Source of the DNA: Pseudomonas sp. KBW05
GTDB taxonomy: Bacteria > Pseudomonadota > Gammaproteobacteria > Pseudomonadales > Pseudomonadaceae
DNA: 64,000 nt
Direction: 5' to 3'
Assembly: GCF_003852405.1 (NCBI RefSeq)
Contig: NZ_QAJM01000003.1
Location: 1-64,000, forward strand
Part shown: positions 25,171 through 34,186 of the stretch, one piece after another
Layout: the number at the start of each line of letters is the position of its first letter
Position numbering within the stretch: the first letter of the stretch is position 1
Program-made: the position numbers and the translations under genes
Notes under the pieces: generated by a model
The model's database searches: none
The model's input: only the letters and a program-made list of their open reading frames with translations
What the model was told of the DNA's origin: nothing

Positions 25171-26088
25171 ATGTCCCTGACCTTGCGCCAAGTCCGCTAC
25201 TTCGTCGCCACCGCCGAGATCGGCCAGATCTCCCAGGCGGCGATTCACCTGAACATCTCCCAGTCGGCGGTGACCACGGCGATCAAGGAGCTGGAAGGCA
25301 TGCTCGGCGTGCAACTGTTTGTGCGCTCGGCCCAGGGCATGAGCCTGACCGACGCCGGGCGGCATTTTCTCAACCGTGCCTATGTGATCCAGCGCAGCGT
25401 GGACGACGCCCTGAACAGCCCGCTGCCCGACTACCGCGCCAGCGGCGAACTGCGGGTGGCCGCCAGCTACACGGTGCTCGGCTACTTCCTGCCCCACCAC
25501 TTGCAGCGCATGGAACACTGGCACCCGGACGTGACCATCCAGGTCTTCGAGCAGGAACGCCAAGCCATCGAACAGGGCCTGCTGGACGGCCAATTCGACA
25601 TGGCCGTGGTGCTCACCGCCAACCTGACCCACGCGGATATCACCTCGGAGATCCTGTTCAACTCTGAGCGCCGCCTCTGGCTGCCCAGCCATCACCCCTT
25701 GTGCGAGCGCGGCACCGTGAGCCTGGCGGATGTCGCCCAGGAGCCCTACATCCTGCTCACCGTCGATGAGGCCGAACACAGCGCCATGCGCTATTGGGAA
25801 CAGGCCGGGCAAACGCCCCAGGTGCGGCTGCGCACCAGTTCGGTGGAAGCCGTGCGCAGTATGGTCGCCAATGGTAGCGGCGTGGCGATTCTATCGGACC
25901 TGGTACACCGGCCCTGGTCGCTGGAAGGCAAACGCATCGAAACGCTGACCGTTACCGACCCCGTCACACCGATGAGCGTCGGCCTGGCCTGGCACCGCGA
26001 GCGCGCGTTCACCCCGGCGATGCAGGCGTTTCGCGACTACTTCCACGACGCCTTCCTCGCCCCGCAACAGTTGTCGGCACGCCGCTAG
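25171..26088 (+). CDS. LysR regulator, likely controlling pxpABC
   Basis: 305 aa. Typical LysR opening ([20 protein letters not shown], then [20 protein letters not shown]) and a type-2 periplasmic-binding effector domain (about 92-295). It is divergent from pxpABC and separated by a short region with a palindrome, so it most likely activates 5-oxoproline or pyroglutamate use. Its end overlaps the next, convergent LysR gene by 4 bp. Confidence 0.9.
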   Translation: MSLTLRQVRYFVATAEIGQISQAAIHLNISQSAVTTAIKELEGMLGVQLFVRSAQGMSLTDAGRHFLNRAYVIQRSVDDALNSPLPDYRASGELRVAASYTVLGYFLPHHLQRMEHWHPDVTIQVFEQERQAIEQGLLDGQFDMAVVLTANLTHADITSEILFNSERRLWLPSHHPLCERGTVSLADVAQEPYILLTVDEAEHSAMRYWEQAGQTPQVRLRTSSVEAVRSMVANGSGVAILSDLVHRPWSLEGKRIETLTVTDPVTPMSVGLAWHRERAFTPAMQAFRDYFHDAFLAPQQLSARR

Positions 26089-26981
26089 AGTGCGCCTTGC
26101 AACAGCGCGGCCAGCCAATCCATAAACACCCGCACCCGCAGCGGCAAATGCCGTTGGCCGGCGTACAGCAGCGACACATCCAACGGCGGCGCCGGGTAGT
26201 CGGGCAAGAACGCCACCAATTCGCCGCTGGCCAGCAACTCGCGAATGCCCAAGGCCGGCACCTGGGTAATGCCAAACCCGCCCAGGCACGCCACGCGGTA
26301 CGCATCGGTGCTGTTGACGGTAACCCGTCCGGCCATGGCAATGCGGTGCACCTTGTTGCCTTGCTGGTATTCAAACCCTGCCGAGCGGGAACCCAACGGC
26401 CGCACGTAATGCACCAGTTGATGGTGGGCAAGGTCGGCCAGCGTCGTAGGCACGCCGTAACGTTGCAGGTACGCCGCGCTCGCACAGTTGATCATCGGCA
26501 GGCTGCACAGCAGGCGCGCCACCACGCTCTGGTCTGGTTGTGCGCCGACCCGCAGCACACAGTCGAAGCCTTCGGCGAGCAGGTCGGCCTGGCGGTCGGT
26601 GCTGCTGATTTCCAGCTCGATCAGCGGGTGCGCGTCCATGAACTCCGGCAGGCGCGGCAGGATCAATTCCCGCGCCATCACGTTGGGCATGTCCACCCGA
26701 ATACGCCCGCTCAACTGCGCTTCGTCCTGGCGAAACAGCCCTTCCAACTCCTCCATGTGCGCCAGCAGATCCTTGCTGCGTTCGTACAGCACGCGCCCGT
26801 CCTGGGTCGCCTGCACCTTGCGCGTGGTGCGTTGCAACAGGCGCGCGCCGAGCAGTTCTTCCAGCGCTTGCACGTGCTCGGACACAGTGGATCGTGGCAG
26901 GCCAAGGCTCTCGCCGGCGCCGGTAAAACTCGACAGTTCGGTGACGCGCACAAAGGTGCGCAGCAGCTCCAGTTTGTTCAT
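26085..26981 (-). CDS. LysR family regulator
   Basis: 298 aa. HTH (LLRTFVRVTELSSFTGAGES, then LGLPRSTVSEHVQALEELLG) and effector domain are complete. It belongs to the CrgA-like group by the N-terminal MNKLELLRTFVRV. It is divergent from an SDR gene (106-bp gap), its probable target. Confidence 0.9.
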   Translation of the reverse strand: MNKLELLRTFVRVTELSSFTGAGESLGLPRSTVSEHVQALEELLGARLLQRTTRKVQATQDGRVLYERSKDLLAHMEELEGLFRQDEAQLSGRIRVDMPNVMARELILPRLPEFMDAHPLIELEISSTDRQADLLAEGFDCVLRVGAQPDQSVVARLLCSLPMINCASAAYLQRYGVPTTLADLAHHQLVHYVRPLGSRSAGFEYQQGNKVHRIAMAGRVTVNSTDAYRVACLGGFGITQVPALGIRELLASGELVAFLPDYPAPPLDVSLLYAGQRHLPLRVRVFMDWLAALLQGAL

Positions 26982-27087
26982 GGGATTGTTCGCCTTATCC
27001 GGCCAGTGATTCCGGTATAGCGCTGTTTATCACGTTATGGTCGGACAAATACACTCAATCCCACAGACAACCTGAGAGGACTGCACC

Positions 27088-27846
27088 ATGACCCGTAAAA
27101 TCGCATTGATCACCGGCGCCAGCCGCGGCCTGGGCAAAAGCGCGGCGCTGCACCTGGCGGCACAGGGCGTCGATATCATCGGCACTTACCACAGCGCGGC
27201 GGCCGAAGCCCAGGCGGTGGTCGAGCAAATCCAGGCCCTGGGCGGCCGCGCCGCGATGCTGCAACTGGATGTGAGCCAGAGCGCCACCTTCAATGATTTT
27301 GTCGGCGAAGTCGCCGGCGTGCTCAAGGATGTGTTCGCACAGGATCACTTCAACTTTCTGATCAACAACGCCGGTATCGGCGCCCACGCCAGCTTTGCCG
27401 AAACCAGCGAAGCGCAGTTCGACCAACTGGTGGCGATCCAATTCAAGGGCCCGTTTTTCCTCACGCAAAAGCTGCTGCCGCTGATCCGTGATGGCGGGCG
27501 CATCGTCAATATTTCCAGCGGCCTGGCGCGGTTCAGCCTGCCGGGCTATGCGGCGTACGCGGCGATGAAGGGGGCGATGGAAGTGCTGACCCGCTATCAG
27601 GCCAAGGAGCTGGGCGCGCGCGGGATCACCGTGAATATTCTCGCCCCCGGCGCCATCGAGACCGACTTCGGCGGCGGCGCCGTGCGGGACAATGCGGCCC
27701 TCAACAGCATGGTCGCCAACAACACGGCACTGGGACGTGCCGGGTTGCCGGACGATATCGGCGGGGCCATTGCAACCTTGCTGGCCGATGGCAGCAACTG
27801 GATCACCGGTCAGCGCATTGAGGCTTCGGGCGGGATGTTTCTTTGA
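27088..27846 (+). CDS. SDR family NAD(P)-dependent oxidoreductase
   Basis: 252 aa classical short-chain dehydrogenase. Cofactor motif TGASRGLGKSA (residues 9-19), NNAG, catalytic Ser in IVNISSGLARF, Tyr/Lys in YAAYAAMKG, and a C-terminal WITGQRIEASGGMF segment. The substrate is unknown. GAGAGGA precedes the ATG by 10 nt. Its last 44 bp overlap the 3' end of the convergent PACE gene. Confidence 0.9.
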   Translation: MTRKIALITGASRGLGKSAALHLAAQGVDIIGTYHSAAAEAQAVVEQIQALGGRAAMLQLDVSQSATFNDFVGEVAGVLKDVFAQDHFNFLINNAGIGAHASFAETSEAQFDQLVAIQFKGPFFLTQKLLPLIRDGGRIVNISSGLARFSLPGYAAYAAMKGAMEVLTRYQAKELGARGITVNILAPGAIETDFGGGAVRDNAALNSMVANNTALGRAGLPDDIGGAIATLLADGSNWITGQRIEASGGMFL

Positions 27847-28264
27847 CCGCCTGGAGCTTGTCGCGCAGCGCGTCATAGGCCCAGTGATAGACATAGGTGT
27901 ACGGCAGGAAGAACAGCAGTACGCCGATGTCGAGGATAAACGCGTCCAACAGGCTGATGTTCAGCCACGCGGCAATCAGCGGCACGCACACGATGATCAG
28001 CCCGCCTTCAAACATCAGCGCATGCAGCACCCGCGTCCAGGCGTTGTTGGCCAGTTGCAGGCGCGCCTTGAGGCGGTCGAACAGGCTGTTGAAAATGATG
28101 TTCCAGGTCAGCGCCAGCAAGCTGATGCCCAGTGTCACCGCGCCCATCTCCAGCGCCGGCCGGCCGGTGATCCACACCAGCAACGGCGTGCAGATCAACA
28201 GGGCCAGGCCTTCAAAACCGAGGGCTTGGCCAACACGTTCAGAAATCGATTTGGTGGGGTTCAT
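27803..28264 (-). CDS. PACE family efflux transporter (bacterial transmembrane pair)
   Basis: 153 aa with four membrane spans in two tandem halves. The PACE motifs are visible: the first-helix glutamate (ALGFEGLALLICTP, E18), TWNIIFNSLFD, the repeated LHALMFEGGLI and the end YTYVYHWAYD. Members such as AceI export biocides or short-chain diamines using the proton gradient. A LysR gene is divergent 88 bp away, as for AceI/AceR. The C-terminal tail overlaps the SDR gene. Confidence 0.88.
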   Translation of the reverse strand: MNPTKSISERVGQALGFEGLALLICTPLLVWITGRPALEMGAVTLGISLLALTWNIIFNSLFDRLKARLQLANNAWTRVLHALMFEGGLIIVCVPLIAAWLNISLLDAFILDIGVLLFFLPYTYVYHWAYDALRDKLQAVKETSRPKPQCADR

Positions 28265-28352
28265 GGTCTGGCTCCGTGAGTGAAGATGGTTGCCATGATT
28301 ACCCCTGGACTCGATACTTCATAACCAATAACCATCGAGATAGGCGATAGTC

Positions 28353-29207
28353 ATGGCGTCCAATGAAGTGCTGCAGGCGTTTGTGCAGGCCGCCACCCAA
28401 GGCTCGTTTTCCGCGGCGGCGCGCAAGCTGGGCAAGAGCCAGTCCACCGTCAGTGCCGCCGTGGCGAGCCTGGAGATTGACCTGGACCTGATGCTGTTTG
28501 ACCGCAGCAGCCGCAAGCCCACCCTGACCGCCGCCGGGCAGGTGTTGCTGCAACGTGCCGAGCAGGTGCTGGAAGCCAACAGCCGTTTGGAATTGGCGGC
28601 GAGCCAGTTGTCCCAGGGCCTGGAGCCGAAACTGACGATTGCCATGTCGGATACCTATCAATCCGACCGTTTTGAGGTCGCCCTCAGTGCGTTTGAACAA
28701 CGCTACCCGGACCTTGAGCTGGAATGCCTGATCGCCGAATGCGAAGACTTGATCGCCCTGGTGCAAAGTGGCCGGGCGCAAGTCGCTTTTATCGAAAAAC
28801 AAGAGGTGTACCCGCCCGACCTGACCGGCGCGCCCGTGGAGGAACGCACGGAAATCGCCCTGTATGTCGCGCCCAAGCACCCCTTGGCAATGCTGCAAAA
28901 CATCCCCGCCGACACCCTGCGACAACACCGTGAACTGCGCCTGGCGAGCATCATCAATCCGAATGAAACCCGCGCCAGCGGGCGGGTGTGGTCGGCGCCG
29001 AGTTACCTGATGCTGATGGAGATGGCCCAGCTCGGATTTGGCTGGGCGCCGCTGCCGCGCTGGCTGGTGGAGCGCTTTGATGGTGGCCAGTTGGTGGAGC
29101 TCAAAGCCCGCAGTTGGCCGCGTTCGGTGGCGGTGGATGCGCTGTGGTCGCGGCACCACCCGCCGGGGCCGGCGGGGAGTTGGTTGCTGGGCAAGATGCT
29201 TGAGTAA
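28353..29207 (+). CDS. LysR regulator, likely controlling the PACE exporter
   Basis: 284 aa. HTH (LQAFVQAATQGSFSAAARKL, then GKSQSTVSAAVASLEIDLDL) plus effector domain. The divergent position relative to the PACE gene parallels the AceR-AceI layout, so ligand-induced expression of the exporter is the likely role. A tandem ATAACCA repeat lies in the 88-bp gap (28321-28334). Confidence 0.88.
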   Translation: MASNEVLQAFVQAATQGSFSAAARKLGKSQSTVSAAVASLEIDLDLMLFDRSSRKPTLTAAGQVLLQRAEQVLEANSRLELAASQLSQGLEPKLTIAMSDTYQSDRFEVALSAFEQRYPDLELECLIAECEDLIALVQSGRAQVAFIEKQEVYPPDLTGAPVEERTEIALYVAPKHPLAMLQNIPADTLRQHRELRLASIINPNETRASGRVWSAPSYLMLMEMAQLGFGWAPLPRWLVERFDGGQLVELKARSWPRSVAVDALWSRHHPPGPAGSWLLGKMLE

Positions 29208-29218
29208 CCCCTGGCGGG

Positions 29219-30061
29219 TTATGCCGCCGACAGCTGCGGCGGGCGGTTGGCCTGGAAATATTCGTGCAGAGCACGTAATGCTGGCAACTCCAGTGCTTGC
29301 GCGGCGAAACACAATCCCACTCGACGTGTAGGTGCGGGCAGGTGCCATTCGCGAATGACTACGCCAGCCCGCTCCGCCGCGATCGACTGCGGCAACATCG
29401 CCACGCCCACCCCGGCCGCGACCATATGCAGCGCCTGGGTCAGGGACCCGGCATGCCCAGCCACCGCTTGCGGCGAGCGGCCGTACATGGCCATCAAGCG
29501 CTGGTGTGAATCGTGTTGCGGGCAGGTAATCCAATCTTCAATCGGCGCCCATGCCTGTTCTTTGCTCGACTGCGCCATGGGGTGTGCGGCAGGCAACACC
29601 ATCACGTAGGACTCTTCCCAAAGCGGCAGGAACAACTCGTCCTCGCAGCACATTTCCTCCACAGCCAGACGCCCTTGGCCTGCGCAGCCTTCCTGCAAAG
29701 TCAGCAACAAGCCCGGTAGGCCTTGGTGCGCCATGCGCAGGAAGGTTTCGATCTGGCTGTCGGCGATATCGCCCTCCACACCCAGCTCCAGGGCGATGCG
29801 ATTCTCGCGCCCGCGAAACAAACGGCTTAACGCCTCGGCTTCGGCCACCATGCGCCGCGCCTGGGGATACAGCACCCGCGCCTCGGCACTCACCGCCACA
29901 CCCCGTGGCTGACGCACGAACAACGCCACGCCCAGCTCGTCTTCCAACTGCTTGATGGTCACCGACAAGGTCGGCTGGCTGATAAACAAACGCTGGGCTG
30001 CCGCGGTGATATTGCGCTCTTCAAAGACCGCGAGAAATGCCTTGAGGTGACGCACATCCAT
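29219..30061 (-). CDS. LysR regulator, likely controlling the adjacent SDR
   Basis: 280 aa. The ATG at 30061 gives the standard start MDVRHLKAFLAVFEERNITA followed by AAQRLFISQPTLSVTIKQLE; 24 codons upstream are open but unlike LysR. The effector domain ends in a Pro-rich tail. It is divergent from the SDR gene at 30173. Confidence 0.88.
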   Translation of the reverse strand: MDVRHLKAFLAVFEERNITAAAQRLFISQPTLSVTIKQLEDELGVALFVRQPRGVAVSAEARVLYPQARRMVAEAEALSRLFRGRENRIALELGVEGDIADSQIETFLRMAHQGLPGLLLTLQEGCAGQGRLAVEEMCCEDELFLPLWEESYVMVLPAAHPMAQSSKEQAWAPIEDWITCPQHDSHQRLMAMYGRSPQAVAGHAGSLTQALHMVAAGVGVAMLPQSIAAERAGVVIREWHLPAPTRRVGLCFAAQALELPALRALHEYFQANRPPQLSAA

Positions 30062-30172
30062 AGTTAAATCCGATGACTGACAGAGAAATAAGGCATTTTT
30101 CAGCCTTGTCGGCGGTAAATATACTGCGACCACCCGTTAGTTATCGATTTTTCTTATCTCAGGAGTTCATGC

Positions 30173-30898
30173 ATGAGCAAGCCACTGATCATCATCACCG
30201 GCGCCAGTTCCGGTATCGGCGAAGCCACTGCCCGCCGGTTGTCGGCCGCCGGCCACCCGCTGTTGCTGTTGGCACGTCGTATTGATCGCCTTGAGGAGCT
30301 GGGCCTGCCGAACACCTTGAACCGTGGCGTCGACATCACCGACCGCGCCGCCCTGGTCGCCGCCGTCAAAGAAGCCGAAGCCCGATTCGGCCCGGCCGAT
30401 GCGCTGATTAACAATGCCGGCGTAATGTTGCTGGGCGCAGTCAGCGAGCAAGACCCGACGCAGTGGGAACAGATGCTGGATGTGAACGTCAAGGGCCTGC
30501 TCAACGGTATCCACGCCGTGGCGGCTAGCATGGTTGCGCGTAAAGCCGGCACCATTATCAACGTCAGCTCGGTGGCCGGGCGCAAGACCTTCCCGAATCA
30601 CGTGGCGTATGTGGGCACCAAGTTTGCCGTGCATGGGATTTCGGAAAACCTGCGTGAAGAATTGTCGCCCAGCAATGTGCGCGTCATCACCATCGCCCCT
30701 GGCGCGGTGGAAACCGAATTGCTCAGCCACACCACTGACGAAGCGATCAAGACCGGCTACCAGGCCTGGAAACAGGACATGGGCGGCACCGTGCTCAGCG
30801 CCGATGATGTGGCCTCGGCGATTGCCTATGCCTACCAGCAGCCGCAGCATGTGTGCATTCGCGAGATCGTGTTGGCCGCTACCCGCCAGCAGCCATAA
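30173..30898 (+). CDS. SDR family oxidoreductase
   Basis: 241 aa. Cofactor motif TGASSGIGEAT, NNAG, catalytic Ser in INVSSVAGRK and YVGTK with the Tyr/Lys pair. The region DPTQWEQMLDVNVKGLLNGI is typical of the YdfG-like group acting on small hydroxy or carbonyl compounds. CAGGAG precedes the ATG by 8 nt. It is divergent from a LysR gene. Confidence 0.88.
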   Translation: MSKPLIIITGASSGIGEATARRLSAAGHPLLLLARRIDRLEELGLPNTLNRGVDITDRAALVAAVKEAEARFGPADALINNAGVMLLGAVSEQDPTQWEQMLDVNVKGLLNGIHAVAASMVARKAGTIINVSSVAGRKTFPNHVAYVGTKFAVHGISENLREELSPSNVRVITIAPGAVETELLSHTTDEAIKTGYQAWKQDMGGTVLSADDVASAIAYAYQQPQHVCIREIVLAATRQQP

Positions 30899-30938
30899 CC
30901 CAGATAACTGCAAACCACTCGGTCCCACATTTTGATCT

Positions 30939-32162
30939 TCATTGTTTGAATGATTTGAGTTCGGCCAGGCGTTGTTCGAGGAAGCGTTTTTCTGGCGCCT
31001 GCTGGGTCAGTGACAGGGCTTTTTCATACGACATGCGCGCTTCTTCAACACGCCCCAGTTGCCGGCAAAACTCCCCGCGTGCCGAGTGCGCCAGGTGATA
31101 ATCGAGCAACTCGCCACGCGCCAGAATCCCCTCGACCTGTTGCAGCCCCGCCAAGGGTCCATCGCGCATGGCCAGTGCCACGGCGCGGTTCAGTTCGATC
31201 ACTGCCGACGGCAGCATCCTGAGCAACACATCGTAGAGCCCGACGATCTGCGGCCAGTCGGTTTCTCCCGCACTGGGCGCTTCGGCATGCACGGCCGCGA
31301 TCGCCGCTTGCAGGCAATAGGGCCCAAAGCGCCGAGTGGTCAAAGCGTGCTCCACCAGTGCACAGCCTTCTTCGATCAAGGCGGCATCCCACAGCGAGCG
31401 GTCTTGCTCATCCAGCAATACCAACTCCCCGCTGGCCGTGGTGCGCGCCGGGCGGCGGGATTCATGCAACAGCATCAACGCCAGCAAGCCCATGACTTCG
31501 GGTTCGGGCAGTAACTCCATCAACAATCGAACCAGGCGAATGGCCTCACGGGTCAAATCCTCGCGAGTCAGGTCCGCCCCGATGGACGCCGAATAGCCCT
31601 CGTTGAACACCAGGTAAATCACCCGCAACACGCTGTCCAGGCGCTCGGGCAATTCGTCCCGGGACGGCACTTGATAAGGGATCTTCGCCTCGCGGATCTT
31701 GCCCTTGGCCCGCACAATGCGCTGGGCGATGGTCGCCGGCGTGGCCAGGTAAGCCCGGGCGATTTGCTCGGTGGTCAGGTCGCAGATCTCGCGCAAGGTC
31801 AGCGCCGCCTGGGCGTCGGCCGCCAGTGCCGGGTGGCAACAGGTGAAGATCAGGCGCAGGCGGTCATCTTCCACGTGTTCATCGCTCCAGTCTGCCGCTT
31901 CCAGTGCATCGGCCTGCGCCTGCAGCAACGGGGTGAACCGCGCCTGGCGGCGCAGACGGTCGATGGCCTTGAAGCGCCCGGTCGACACCAGCCAGGCGCG
32001 TGGATTGTCCGGCACACCGTCCAGCGGCCAGCGCTGCACCGCTACAAAAAACGCTTCGTGCAGGGCTTCTTCGGCCAGGTCGAAATCACCCAGCAAGCGA
32101 ATCAACGTCGCAAGGACCCGGCGTGATTCGCTGCGGTAAATGGCCTCGACCGACAGGTTCAA
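30939..32162 (-). CDS. ECF42-type RNA polymerase sigma factor
   Basis: 407 aa. Region 2 (RRVLATLIRLLGDFDLAEEA, then LHEAFFVAVQRWPLDGVPDN, RAWLVSTGRFKAIDRLRRQA) and region 4 (LREICDLTTEQIARAYLATP) are followed by a ~220-residue TPR-like extension. That is the ECF42 arrangement, a group without an anti-sigma factor that is encoded beside DGPF/YCII proteins, as here. The start is TTG at 32162, overlapping the upstream stop as TTGA; no ATG/GTG fits the conserved N-terminus. Last gene of a four-gene operon. Confidence 0.88.
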   Translation of the reverse strand: MNLSVEAIYRSESRRVLATLIRLLGDFDLAEEALHEAFFVAVQRWPLDGVPDNPRAWLVSTGRFKAIDRLRRQARFTPLLQAQADALEAADWSDEHVEDDRLRLIFTCCHPALAADAQAALTLREICDLTTEQIARAYLATPATIAQRIVRAKGKIREAKIPYQVPSRDELPERLDSVLRVIYLVFNEGYSASIGADLTREDLTREAIRLVRLLMELLPEPEVMGLLALMLLHESRRPARTTASGELVLLDEQDRSLWDAALIEEGCALVEHALTTRRFGPYCLQAAIAAVHAEAPSAGETDWPQIVGLYDVLLRMLPSAVIELNRAVALAMRDGPLAGLQQVEGILARGELLDYHLAHSARGEFCRQLGRVEEARMSYEKALSLTQQAPEKRFLEQRLAELKSFKQ

Positions 32163-32635
32163 TCGGGCATGCCCTGGGTCACCAGGGTGACCAGCCGATC
32201 CAGGCTCTGGCCCCAGCCATCATGAAAGCCCATGGCTTCGTGGGCCTGCTTGTCTTCGGCACTCCAGTGCATGGCGCGGGCGGTGTAAAGCGTCTTGCCG
32301 TCGACCTCTTCAAAGGTGACTTCGGCACTCATGAACGGCTTGCCCGAAGGTATCCAGCCGGGCATGAAAGCATCGGTAAACACCAGCCGATTGGGCGCAT
32401 CGATTTCCAGGAATACACCCTGGGTCGGGTACTCGGCACCGTCCGGCGCCCGCATCAAGGTGCGAAACAAGCCACCGACCCACAGGTTCATTTCGCACTC
32501 GGGGGTGGTCATGCCGTGGGGGCCCCACCATTGCTGGAGCAAAGCGGGTTCGGTCCAGGCGCGGAACACGCGGCTGCGCGGCGCATCGATCATGCGGCTG
32601 ATGGACAATTCAAACTCGGCAGGTTGCATGGACAT
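32159..32635 (-). CDS. SRPBCC/AHSA1-type domain protein
   Basis: 158 aa START-like ligand-binding fold (FELSISRMIDAPRSRVFRAW, LLQQWWGPHGMTTPECEMNL, FMSAEVTFEEVDGKTLYTAR, MGFHDGWGQSLDRLVTLV). AHSA1-like proteins of this sort are recurrent partners of ECF42 sigma genes. AGAGG is 8 nt before the ATG. Its TGA overlaps the TTG start of the sigma gene. Confidence 0.88.
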   Translation of the reverse strand: MSMQPAEFELSISRMIDAPRSRVFRAWTEPALLQQWWGPHGMTTPECEMNLWVGGLFRTLMRAPDGAEYPTQGVFLEIDAPNRLVFTDAFMPGWIPSGKPFMSAEVTFEEVDGKTLYTARAMHWSAEDKQAHEAMGFHDGWGQSLDRLVTLVTQGMPD

Positions 32636-32669
32636 GGGGTAAACCTCTTGAGTCTTGGGGTTGTTGTAG

Positions 32670-33014
32670 TCAGAGATTCAATTCACGTACGGGGCGCACT
32701 TCCACACTGCCGACCCGGGCGGCCGGAATGCCACCGGCCACCTGGATCGCTTCATTCAAGTCACGGGCCTCGATCAGGTAGAAACCGGCGAGCTGCTCCT
32801 TGGTCTCGGCAAACGGTCCGTCGGTGATCGACAACTTGCCATTGCGCATACGCACGGTGGTAGCGGTGGTCACCGACTCCAGTGGCTCGGCGGCCAGCAT
32901 GCGACCGCTGGCCTGAACGGACTGCGCATAGGCGAAGCACTCCGGGTCTGCCGGGCTGTCCGGCGAGGTGTGCAGCACCTGTTCGTTGCTGTAGATCAGG
33001 CACAGATATTTCAT
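32670..33014 (-). CDS. YCII/DGPF-domain protein
   Basis: 114 aa. The hallmark TDGPFAETKEQLAGFYLIEA and MKYLCLIYSNEQ identify the DGPF (YCII-related) family, the standard companion of ECF42 sigma factors. Biochemical role is not established. It lies 34 bp upstream of the AHSA1 gene on the same strand. Confidence 0.92.
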   Translation of the reverse strand: MKYLCLIYSNEQVLHTSPDSPADPECFAYAQSVQASGRMLAAEPLESVTTATTVRMRNGKLSITDGPFAETKEQLAGFYLIEARDLNEAIQVAGGIPAARVGSVEVRPVRELNL

Positions 33015-33056
33015 GGCGTTCTCCGTTTTCGGACTACTGACTATAGATCGCGCAGG

Positions 33057-33476
33057 TCAAGGTTTCAGGTCGAACAGACCGGCGCCGGTCTCCATATCGA
33101 ACGGCGCGGACCAATGCTCATGCACCACTTTCCATTGGCCATCGATGCGCTGGTAGCCAGCGCTGACGCGCATCCAGCAGGTCTTGAGCACTCCGTCCGG
33201 GCCGGTGCCCCCACAGTGGGCCAGCCAGTGGGCAAAGGCGCTGTCTGCTCCGGCAACGATATGCAGCTCATGAAAGTCGAACACGCCGGGGCCAGGGCAG
33301 AACTCCATACACGCCTGCCAATGTGCCTGGTAGGCAGCCTTGCCCTTGAATTGCAGCGCGCCAACGGCATCGAACGCGATGATATCGTCGGCGTAAAAGC
33401 TGACAATCTTCTCGACGTCCTTGGCGGTGACAGCTTGTTTCCATTGTTCGATCAGGGTGTTGATAGCAGTACTCAT
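33057..33476 (-). CDS. SnoaL/NTF2-like small protein
   Basis: 139 aa cone-shaped alpha+beta fold of the NTF2 superfamily (LIEQWKQAVTAKDVEKIVSF, YADDIIAFDAVGALQFKGKA, WKVVHEHWSAPFDMETG). AAGGAG is 8 nt before the ATG at 33476, which decides the start over a longer open frame. First gene of the ECF42 operon; probably binds or modifies a small molecule. Confidence 0.85.
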   Translation of the reverse strand: MSTAINTLIEQWKQAVTAKDVEKIVSFYADDIIAFDAVGALQFKGKAAYQAHWQACMEFCPGPGVFDFHELHIVAGADSAFAHWLAHCGGTGPDGVLKTCWMRVSAGYQRIDGQWKVVHEHWSAPFDMETGAGLFDLKP

Positions 33477-33625
33477 GGCGATACTCCTTGGGGTAGAAAC
33501 CATCACGGAAGACACCGTTAGTCGAATGGCCCACCGGCAAATCGACAAGCCCCTTAAAAATAATTTCGCCCCCGGCAAACCCGCTAGAATCCAGGCCTCT
33601 TTGTAGGATTTCGGATACGCCCCCG

Positions 33626-34144
33626 ATGGAAACCCGCCTCGCCCTTTATGAGACGCTGAGCCTTGCGCAGAAACAGCAACTCGACACCCTGCAAGTACAC
33701 CCCGAGCAACTGGCGTATTCCGGCGATATCTACTGTGCGCTGAACAGCTTGCTGGTCAATCCCCATCCCGACGCCATCAAAGGCTTCGCCCTGCTCGCCG
33801 ACGAAACGCCCGTGGCCTTCCTGCTGCTCAAACGCCCGCCCTGCCTGCCCCATTGGGCGGATGAACACAGCGCGACCTTGCATGCGTTGCAGGTGGATCG
33901 GCATCAGCAAGGGCGTGGTTTCGGCAAAGCGTGCTTGCAGGCGCTACCCGCAGCTGCATTGCAGGCGTGGCCGCAAATCAGGGGGTTGGAGTTATCAGTG
34001 GACGCCGACAATGAGGCGGCGATGGGGCTGTATCTGGGGCTTGGGTGGATGGACAACGGGGAGGCATACCGAGGGAAAATCGGGTTTGAGCGCAGGCTGA
34101 GCTGGGTATTTGATCGGAGCAGCCTTGACACATCAAAAATGTAA
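33626..34144 (+). CDS. GNAT family N-acetyltransferase
   Basis: 172 aa. The acetyl-CoA loop is VDRHQQGRGFGKACLQALPA, preceded by ATLHALQ and followed by LSVDADNEAAMGLYLGLGWM. The substrate is unknown. The hipBA promoter -35 (TTGACA) lies inside its last codons, so the two units are tightly packed. Confidence 0.85.
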   Translation: METRLALYETLSLAQKQQLDTLQVHPEQLAYSGDIYCALNSLLVNPHPDAIKGFALLADETPVAFLLLKRPPCLPHWADEHSATLHALQVDRHQQGRGFGKACLQALPAAALQAWPQIRGLELSVDADNEAAMGLYLGLGWMDNGEAYRGKIGFERRLSWVFDRSSLDTSKM

Positions 34145-34152
34145 CGTATACA
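34125..34152 (+). promoter_or_regulatory. hipBA promoter
   Basis: A perfect -35 TTGACA (34125-34130) and a -10-like TATACA (34147-34152) are separated by 16 bp. The -35 is inside the end of the acetyltransferase gene, and the first operator copy overlaps the -10. Confidence 0.6.
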
Positions 34153-34186
34153 TGACTTAACCATATAAAAGTAATGAATATATGAC
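34141..34186 (+). promoter_or_regulatory. hipBA operator: two 16-bp direct repeats
   Basis: GTAACGTATACATGAC (34141-34156) and GTAATGAATATATGAC (34171-34186) share 13 of 16 bases and begin exactly 30 bp apart, about three helical turns. The second abuts the hipB ATG. Confidence 0.65.
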
